Source: Pterois miles
Lineage: Eukaryota > Chordata > Actinopteri > Perciformes > Scorpaenidae
NCBI GenBank assembly: GCA_947000775.1
Contig: CAMQGK010000058.1
Span: forward strand, 2,424,001 to 2,488,000
Length of the DNA: 64,000 bases
Direction of reading: 5' to 3'
Every line of letters starts with the position of its first letter. Position 1 is the stretch's first letter. The notes under the pieces were generated by a model, which was not told the origin of the DNA, made no database searches, and was given only the letters and a program-made list of their open reading frames with translations. The position numbers were made by a program, and so were the translations under genes. Positions 60,601 to 64,000 of the stretch are shown here, piece by piece.

Positions 60601-63600
60601 GTTAAAATTTATGAAGATAAGTGCAGAATGTGGAAACTCACAGGCAGCACTGAAATAAAGGAAATGAGATCATTTCTATATGAAACAAGTGAAAAAGATA
60701 TTACAGATAGCAGACTACAGAGCTTCAAATATAATCCAGACATTTATAGTGGGGAGACTTTGTTATGGACCTGGAAGACAAGGAGAACCAGCTTCTCATC
60801 TAGGCATGATTTTCATGTTTGAAAAATATGCAGACTGAGATATTATGTGTTCAGATAAATCTTATGAAGAGCACTGGTGCCAGAGATCAGATAATCAGTA
60901 GAATCCTTGATTATTAAAATAACTGATAGCTGCGTCCTTAATGTAATGTGATTATATCTTACCAGTCACGGCGTTGGTGGTCGTCGGCAGGCTCTCCCGC
61001 TCATCCGTCACCGCAGTCACACCCATCCCATACTCTGTGCCAGGTCTCAGGCCTACACAACAGGGCCAAATAAAAACACTGTGATACAGAAATAAAAAGC
61101 AATGTCATGTTTTGTTTGTACGAATCCACTGAGGTGTCGCCAAATGAACGATGGGGAGGCTCTGTAGTCAAGTGGCCAGCTGTTTTGGCTAATGGCTCCA
61201 GTGCCTATGGCAAACACAAAAACGCTCTCATGTGGCTTGGTTGCACAATAGACTGCAGCCTAATTGCATTTCATGGTAAGCCTGTGCTCACTGTGAAACA
61301 TCAGTGTTGTATTTGCATTGATGGATCTATAGGGCCCTTGTCGTGGAGCAGGAACACTACTTGCTATGATACAGCCGGCTCTGGAGGCCCTTTGGTCTCT
61401 ACAATTAAGCCCTCTCTCAGCCTGATCACCTCTAATTCCTTTATTAACTCCCACAGAGGTCATCACACACAGAGTCTTGCGGCATGAAATTACACCTAAT
61501 GCCCAGGAAACTCATTATCAATAAAATCACGAGCGTGAAGGCAATTACAGATAATAACTGTGTGAAAGAAGTGCTGAGGTGTGTGTGGAGCTGAGTGGGA
61601 CGGCGGCTGAATGGACACAGTGCTTTATTTCCATGGGATGGGCCTCCCAAGGACAAAGAATTGGGCCAGACAAAAACACTATTAGCCCGTTTTTGGAAGC
61701 TTTTTTTTTGTTTGTTTCTCATGGTGTCTAATCCTGCCATGCCGCTGCACACAGTGTGGAAACAAGCAGGAAAAAAACACATCCGCTTCAAAGCATGGCT
61801 TTATAATGTCAGCAGTACAGATAGATGAAAACGTGTCCGCTTCGCTTGTGTGAGCAAGATCTCACAGAGAAACAAGCGGCAGTGTTATTCCATTTAAAGT
61901 CTGAATGCCAAACCCCCCTGGGTGGTTTTCTAATAAAGTGAGCCTTTTATAGACGGGCAAACATTTCACAACACAAACAAAGGCAACCCATTTTGGAAAT
62001 GAGCAGGCTGAATATAACACTGACCATTTAACTGAAGAATTAGGAGAATAAACACTTCACACTGTATCATCTTTTTTTTTTTCCCACAGACGCTTTTCAG
62101 CTGTGTCATTTGGATGCAAAGCGGTAATGGGCTAATGTGAACTCCAAGCAGACAAAAGGATGAAAACAGTGAATATGCTGTGAAACTGCTCCCAGACTTG
62201 GTTGTTTGGGGTTTTTTTTACTGTGGCTGCGATCAGTACTAGTCCTAGCTTAATTACTCTGACATGGTGAGTGGGTGCACGGTCATAAATGAATCTCTTA
62301 CTGAAAAATCCGACATCTCTTGAACTCTGAAACACACTAATGTCAAACAAGTCTGCACTGGTCATGTAGGCCCTCCTAATGAAATGTCAGATGTTCACAA
62401 ATATCATCTGAAGAGAGATTCAGGTCTTTAGTCTACATTATAGACATTAACATTGCTGCAACCTGGCAACTTGTTCTGACTAATGGTTCAACGCAGGCGG
62501 CAACATCTGGGTCTGAAAAGTGAAGCCAATGCAGAAGTGCCTTAAGCAGGGGGCGACTCCTCTGGTTGCAATAAGAAGTCTGATTGTATAGAAGTCTATG
62601 AGAAAATGAGCCTACTGCACACTTGATTTATTACCTCAGTAAACATTGTAAACAGGAGTTTATGGTCTCAATCGCATAGTTTCAAATCTTCTTCAATACA
62701 GCATGATGTTCATTTAGTAAATTATGGTCCATTTAAAACAGGGGATGCTTTAGGGCGGGGTTACCTAATTGATAAATTGTTGTCCAGTCTGGGATATGTT
62801 TTCATCTTAAAACTTTAACCCTTTCACAGTGTGTTTTCAATTCATGAAAGTTCATTTTCATCTTTTGGTCGCCAAAAAAATGTCTTATTCAGCATTCGGT
62901 TGTGCTCAGCTCCACCCTCTTGTATCATTTCTGGTTGCAAGAGAAACAAGATGGCAACAGCCGAAATACCAAAGATGAGGCTTCAAAACTGGAGTCCATG
63001 AACCGATGGATGACATCACGGTGACTACATCCACTTCTTCTACTCAGTTTATGGCTCAAGTTGCTGGCCTGCCCATCAGGAACAACTTCGGGTTCAGTGT
63101 TTTTCTTAAAGACACCTCACGTTGTGGACTGGAGGAACCAGGGATCAAACCACCAACCGACCACCAGCTGTGATCAGTGGACTACCTGCTCTACCTCCAG
63201 AGCCACAGCCACCCTGTGGCATCTATTATATACAGTATGCAGTTTATACTGTACTATAGGCCAGTACTGCTGCCCTGCCATATCATCCGTTTACAAAGCT
63301 CATAACATTCAGCTTTTGTTGACAGTGACTGAAATGTGTAAATTTAATGTTTATTACTGAGCTCTGAGTTAAAGGTGCTGTTGAACTGGACATTATATCA
63401 CATTGAGCTAAAACTTTACACAATTATTAATAATTTATCTGTGACAGCATCAACAAAAACATCATAAAAGTTGACTTTACAGCAGAATAGGTTTTGCAAT
63501 ACACTGTACAGGTGCCTAAGTAAGCAGCCACTGTGTATCTGTATACAGATACATAAAGCCATGATATACTGTATACTGTGTATATGACAATGAAACAAAC

Positions 63601-63967
63601 TCCATCTGCTGATGAGAAGCACTTGAAATCTTTGGAAAAATGCTAAGTGGTTATAATGGTTATACTTGTAAAGTGTTGCATGACAGCGGTGTCTGTGTCT
63701 GTACATTGCATATTGATAGTAATAATACTGTATCATCCTGACTGGATGTCTGAGTGTGTGTGTGGTTCTGAGATCCAGTACCGGTGATCTTGGCCTGGGT
63801 GGTGTCCTTGGGTCCCGGAGGGAAGAGCAGCTCTCCGTGCTCACCTCCAGACAGAGGTCCATACTTGATGCGGTAGTTGTCCACTGGAGCTTGGCTGTTC
63901 TTCCACTCAAGAGTGATGCTCTCGTCTGTCAGATCCACTGTCTGCAGGTCTCTGGGGGCGTCCAGGT
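37061..63967 (-). CDS. tnc: Tenascin-C, 3' part: seven FNIII repeats and fibrinogen domain
   Basis: Secreted hexameric extracellular-matrix glycoprotein that modulates cell adhesion through integrins and proteoglycans. Sixteen exons (63782-63967, 60963-61052, 59826-60089, 53255-53530, 49085-49357, 47539-47661, 45847-45990, 45188-45307, 44716-44859, 44187-44317, 43975-44107, 43348-43499, 41432-41528, 40322-40483, 38500-38663, 37061-37171) total 2570 nt. They join without a stop into 855 residues plus two leading bases. From memory of vertebrate TNC, the C-terminus GVNWFHWKGHEHSI...RPSNFRNLEGRRKRS and the FNIII order match FN4, FN5, two extra repeats, FN6, FN7, FN8. TNR, TNW and TNX have different C-termini. 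The N-terminal oligomerisation region, EGF repeats and FN1-3 (with any RGD) lie beyond the right edge. Confidence 0.95.
37590..37965. repeat. Interspersed repeat copy in tnc intron (family of 50.1 kb)
   Basis: AAAGTCCACTTATGGAGGAGG, ACTTATTTTAACCCAAGCC and TTGCCTAAACATAAC correspond to AAAGTCCACGTAGGGAGGAGG and ACTTATTTTAACCCAAGCC at 50130-50275. It lies between the last two tnc coding exons. Confidence 0.65.
38500..38663 (-). CDS. tnc: tnc exon: fibrinogen-like domain, part 4 (Ca-binding region)
   Basis: Acceptor TCTTTGTAG, donor AGCAAG/GTGCAG. Encodes DSMTYHHGRPFSTYDHDNDI, AVTNCALSYKGAFWYKNCHR and VNLMGRYGDNSHSK. It has the DxDND-type calcium-site residues and the third and fourth conserved cysteines (TNCA, KNCH). 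Confidence 0.95.
39112..39138. repeat. (GTCT)n microsatellite
   Basis: About six GTCT units in a tnc intron. Confidence 0.9.
39243..39485. repeat. Inverted-repeat-rich module with GGGTTAA / TTAACCC boxes
   Basis: AGCCCCGGGTTAA, TTTAACCCAGGGCTAG, TTAGCCCGGGGTTAA, TTTAACCCAGGGTCAA and TTAGCCCATGGCTA occur within 240 bp in alternating orientation. This is most likely a palindromic transposable-element fragment. Confidence 0.6.
40322..40483 (-). CDS. tnc: tnc exon: fibrinogen-like domain, part 3
   Basis: Acceptor CACGCTCAG, donor ACAGCAG/GTAGCG. Encodes GLSNLHKITAGGQYELRVDL, RDKGETAYAQYDKFSVSEPR and TRYKVHVGGYSGTAG. The segments QYELRVDLRD and YKL..GGYSGTAG are hallmarks of the domain. Confidence 0.95.
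41432..41528 (-). CDS. tnc: tnc exon: fibrinogen-like domain, part 2
   Basis: A 97-nt exon, acceptor TTGCTTTCAG, donor TGGCTGG/GTAATTC. Encodes VFLRRQSGRLEFFRNWKNYT and GGFGDMNDEFWL. This is the FGxxxxEFWLG core of the family. Confidence 0.94.
41955..42212 (+). repeat. Interspersed repeat containing a (CTG)n run, copy 1
   Basis: AGCTGCTAAATGCTCCACTA, TGTTCACCAGCTCG, GGGCTGTAAAACC and GAGCTGAAAGAATAAAACGC correspond to blocks at 58890-59300. A (CTG)n microsatellite lies at 42054-42079. In a tnc intron. Confidence 0.7.
42221..43255. mobile_element. Non-autonomous DNA transposon with long TIRs, flanked by TTAA
   Basis: The ends AGGGACAGTTTGGG...GAAGTGGGGTTGTATGAG and the inverted CTCATACAATCCCACTTC...CCCAAACTGTCCCT match over about 40 bp. 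Both are flanked by TTAA (42217-42220 and 43256-43259), the target site of piggyBac-type elements. The 1035-bp interior has no transposase. It lies in the tnc intron between the first two fibrinogen-domain exons. Confidence 0.78.
43348..43499 (-). CDS. tnc: tnc exon: fibrinogen-like domain, part 1
   Basis: Acceptor GTGTTTGTAG, donor TGGATT/GTAAGTC. Encodes GVLYRHPRDCSQALLNGDTS, SDLYTIYLGGDESQPLQVYC and DMSTDGGGWI. It carries the first two conserved cysteines (RDCSQ, VYCDM) of the fibrinogen C-terminal fold. Confidence 0.95.
43975..44107 (-). CDS. tnc: tnc exon: second part of FNIII repeat 8
   Basis: Acceptor TCCTCCTTCAG, donor ACCACCA/GTAAGTG. Encodes EVVLSPTAVSYNMAQLSAST, EYSVRLQAIAGPKRSRVITT and VFTT. 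This is the last FNIII repeat before the fibrinogen-like domain. Confidence 0.92.
44187..44317 (-). CDS. tnc: tnc exon: first part of FNIII repeat 8
   Basis: Acceptor GTGCCATTAG, donor GTCCGT/GTGAGTAG. Encodes DVDAPQDLAASNIQTENGML, TWKPPRADITGYILSFESAD and GTVR. The stretch W.PPRA..TGY.L..ES.DGTV is the FN8 signature. Ends in phase 0, unlike the other repeats. Confidence 0.93.
44716..44859 (-). CDS. tnc: tnc exon: second part of FNIII repeat 7
   Basis: Acceptor GTCGTTCCAG, donor ACCACTG/GTGAGCA. Encodes VAPVMERVSGNVVEFDMSSL, TPATHYTVKVYAVRDLAKSA and ATTTEFTT. The segment NVVEF..L.PATHYT matches the end of FN7. Phase 1 on both ends. Confidence 0.92.
45188..45307 (-). CDS. tnc: tnc exon: first part of FNIII repeat 7
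   Basis: Acceptor GTGTTACAG, donor GACTCAG/GTATCTAG. Encodes ALDKPRGLTAVNITDTEALL and LWQPAIATVDGYVITYSADS. The segment WQPAIATVD is the same as in mammalian FN7, to my knowledge. The upstream side of the acceptor is a (TG)n tract instead of a normal pyrimidine tract. Confidence 0.93.
45312..45346. repeat. tnc: (CA)n microsatellite at a tnc 3' splice site
   Basis: About 17 CA units (TG on the transcribed strand) ending about 4 bases from the FN7 exon acceptor, followed by a short (GA)n run. It sits where the polypyrimidine tract should be. Confidence 0.95.
45847..45990 (-). CDS. tnc: tnc exon: second part of FNIII repeat 6
   Basis: Acceptor CGGCCTCCAG, donor ACCACAG/GTGAGAC. Encodes GNAKTLTVDGSESQTVLPNL, TPGVTYEVTVVAVKGQKESE and PGSDSVTT. 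Completes the repeat with the L.PGV.Y turn. Phase 1 on both ends. Confidence 0.92.
47539..47661 (-). CDS. tnc: tnc exon: first part of FNIII repeat 6
   Basis: Acceptor TTGTGCCAG, donor CATGGAG/GTCAGTG. Encodes DLGSPKGIRFSDVTDTSATV, HWVVPKARVDNNRVTYVPAH and G. It corresponds to the [20 protein letters not shown] start of constant repeat FN6. Phase 1 on both ends. Confidence 0.92.
47662..49084. other. tnc: tnc intron upstream of FNIII repeat 6
   Basis: Holds a (CA)n microsatellite at 48.16 kb and no recognised exon. Short minus-strand frames have no FNIII features (no W...Y...Y pattern). Confidence 0.55.
48161..48196. repeat. (CA)n microsatellite
   Basis: About 17 CA units with one CG interruption, in a tnc intron. 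Confidence 0.95.
49085..49357 (-). CDS. tnc: tnc exon: extra FNIII repeat, D-type (probable cassette exon)
   Basis: A 273-nt single-exon FNIII module, acceptor TGTCACTCAG, donor AGAACAG/GTACACAG. Encodes EVEPEVQALLVSNVTPESFS, LAWMAEEDVFDTFVIMVSQA and DLTEDTEYKIEIFGLIFGRR. It is closely similar to repeat D of mammalian TNC (EAEPEVDNLLVSDATPDGF). A GTGAGA 8 bases upstream of the chosen donor is a weaker alternative that would break the frame. Phase 1-1, frame-neutral if skipped. Confidence 0.9.
49358..53254. other. tnc: tnc intron between the two extra FNIII exons
   Basis: Contains the 49.9-50.4 kb fold-back element. No further FNIII cassette exon is visible in any minus-strand frame. The rest (50.6-53.2 kb) is undefined, with a G-run near 52575. 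Confidence 0.55.
49935..50435. mobile_element. Fold-back element in a tnc intron
   Basis: The left arm (TGATCTCACAGAAAT, TTGAAATGACC, GCGCATTATG, AATGTGTTGAAATTAAATGC, CACCACCATGG) has an inverted copy on the right (CATGTAATTTTAACACATT, GTAATATGC, GGTCATTTCACATATTCC, TGTGAGATA). The arms are about 100 bp. The loop holds the segment shared with 25.9 and 37.6 kb, so those are partial copies of this family. Confidence 0.72.
53255..53530 (-). CDS. tnc: tnc exon: extra FNIII repeat, A-type (probable cassette exon)
   Basis: A 276-nt single-exon FNIII module, acceptor GTCATCACCCAG, donor ATCACAG/GTATCAT. Encodes EEEKPVVTNVTVSDVSWDSF, LLSWSAEDGAFEAFLIEVTD and YRANLYGVYRGALLDPV. It resembles the A1-type alternatively spliced repeats of mammalian TNC (VTEVGWDGL...W.A.D.A.E.F). 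Length is a multiple of three in phase 1-1, so skipping keeps the frame. Alternative splicing here is inferred from the family. Confidence 0.9.
53603..53718. mobile_element. Short MITE-like palindromic element
   Basis: The ends GGTTGGACCGATACAGG and TATCGGTCTAACC are inverted copies about 115 bp apart, the ACCGATA/TATCGGT type of fish MITE. It lies just upstream (on the tnc strand) of the A-type FNIII exon. Confidence 0.6.
55300..55384. repeat. (TA)n microsatellite, the longest in the window
   Basis: About 42 uninterrupted TA units in the large tnc intron. Confidence 0.97.
57650..57696. repeat. (CA)n microsatellite
   Basis: About 23 CA units, followed within 200 bases by shorter imperfect CA-rich stretches (57820-57850). 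Confidence 0.97.
58887..59355 (+). repeat. Interspersed repeat, copy 2, split by a nested insertion
   Basis: AGCTGCTAAATGTTCTACTA, TGTTCATCAGCTGG and, after the insertion, GGGCTGTAAAACTG and TAGCTGAAAGATATTAAAATG match the 41955-42212 copy. The middle is displaced by about 260 bp of other sequence (58975-59240). Confidence 0.65.
58975..59240. repeat. Nested insertion with degenerate TCTTTGTGGTC tandem units
   Basis: It begins ACCATGGACGGATTATGGGC and contains degenerate repeats of the form GTGTCTCTTTG(A/T)GGT, GTGACTCTTTGTGGTCAG and GGTCTCTCTGTCATC. It interrupts the older repeat described at 58887-59355. Confidence 0.6.
59826..60089 (-). CDS. tnc: tnc exon: complete FNIII repeat 5
   Basis: Single-exon module of 264 nt, acceptor CCCTAATTAG, donor CCCACAG/GTCAGCA. 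Encodes ALDAPKDLTVVDVTETTMML, EWKRPLAKLDSFRLVY and HILRGLTPGMLYTISIIAERG. The arrangement K.PLAK.D..RL.Y and LRGL.PG..Y matches TNC FN5. Phase 1 on both ends. Confidence 0.93.
60963..61052 (-). CDS. tnc: tnc exon: second part of FNIII repeat 4
   Basis: A 90-nt exon with acceptor GTTGTGTAG and donor GTGACTG/GTAAGAT. Encodes GLRPGTEYGMGVTAVTDERE and SLPTTTNAVT, the classic LRPGTEY turn of an FNIII module. It is short enough to be missed by ORF length, but frame and splice sites are consistent. Phase 1 on both ends. Confidence 0.93.
61053..63781. other. tnc: tnc intron within FNIII repeat 4
   Basis: No exon and no clearly delimited repeat. The stretch 61440-61990 has unusually balanced, non-repetitive text with homeodomain-like ATTA/TAAT words and could be conserved non-coding DNA, but this is not demonstrable from one sequence. 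Confidence 0.4.
63782..63967 (-). CDS. tnc: tnc exon: first part of FNIII repeat 4
   Basis: Acceptor GTGTTGCAG, donor ATCACCG/GTACTGG. Encodes DLDAPRDLQTVDLTDESITL, EWKNSQAPVDNYRIKYGPLS, GGEHGELLF and PPGPKDTTQAKIT. The layout matches the FN4 repeat of TNC (LEW...IKY.P.SGG.H). Phase 1 on both ends. Confidence 0.93.
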
Positions 63968-64000
63968 CTGCAACACAGAAAAGGACTTTAGATACATGTA

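Noticed and set aside
37061..63967. Assignment of the tenascin gene to tenascin-X, -R or -W
   Set aside because: The C-terminal tail NFRNLEGRRKR, the WQPAIATVD repeat and the D-type repeat fit tenascin-C and not the others.
1..64000. CRISPR array, tRNA or rRNA genes, bacterial operons
   Set aside because: None seen. The only tRNA-like segments are SINE or repeat heads, and the only regular repeats are eukaryotic microsatellites.

Overview
This window is vertebrate nuclear DNA, most likely from a ray-finned (teleost) fish. Coding sequence lies in short exons with GT-AG introns. The rest is rich in AT, CA and triplet microsatellites and in interspersed repeats of types familiar from teleost genomes. 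There is no operon structure, no CRISPR array and no sign of bacterial DNA.

Three genes can be supported, all on the minus strand. (1) Positions about 808-26,900: the 5' part of a TESK/LIMK-type protein kinase gene. A probable non-coding first exon lies in a CpG-rich stretch near 26.7-26.9 kb. Seven coding exons between 13,296 and 808 give 282 in-frame residues, covering most of the kinase domain. The 3' end of the gene lies off the left edge. (2) Positions 30,992-31,959: a single-exon beta-1,3-galactosyltransferase (GT31 family), complete except for one apparent 1-base frameshift in a G/C homopolymer. (3) Positions about 35,755-63,967: the 3' part of a tenascin-C gene (tnc). Sixteen coding exons give seven fibronectin type III (FNIII) repeats followed by the whole C-terminal fibrinogen-like domain and the stop codon. 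The EGF repeats and the first FNIII repeats lie off the right edge.

The three products act separately: a cytoplasmic kinase related to the cofilin-regulating kinases, a Golgi glycosyltransferase, and a secreted extracellular-matrix glycoprotein. Nothing in the sequence shows that they work as one system.

The introns and intergenic DNA hold several well-delimited mobile elements. These are a solo LTR with a perfect 5-bp target duplication (10,924-11,422), an 871-bp hAT-type DNA transposon remnant with near-perfect 8-bp target duplications (20,006-20,876), a 1-kb terminal-inverted-repeat element flanked by TTAA inside tnc (42,221-43,255), two long fold-back elements (near 9.3-9.8 kb and 49.9-50.4 kb), a tRNA-derived SINE with a LINE-like tail beside the tnc 3' end, and two copies of a tRNA-like-headed repeat at 3.6 and 5.6 kb. 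I found no convincing novel biological system. The points most worth checking are the galactosyltransferase frameshift, the reduced set of frame-neutral FNIII cassette exons in tnc, and the TG repeat that occupies the 3' splice-site region of one tnc exon.
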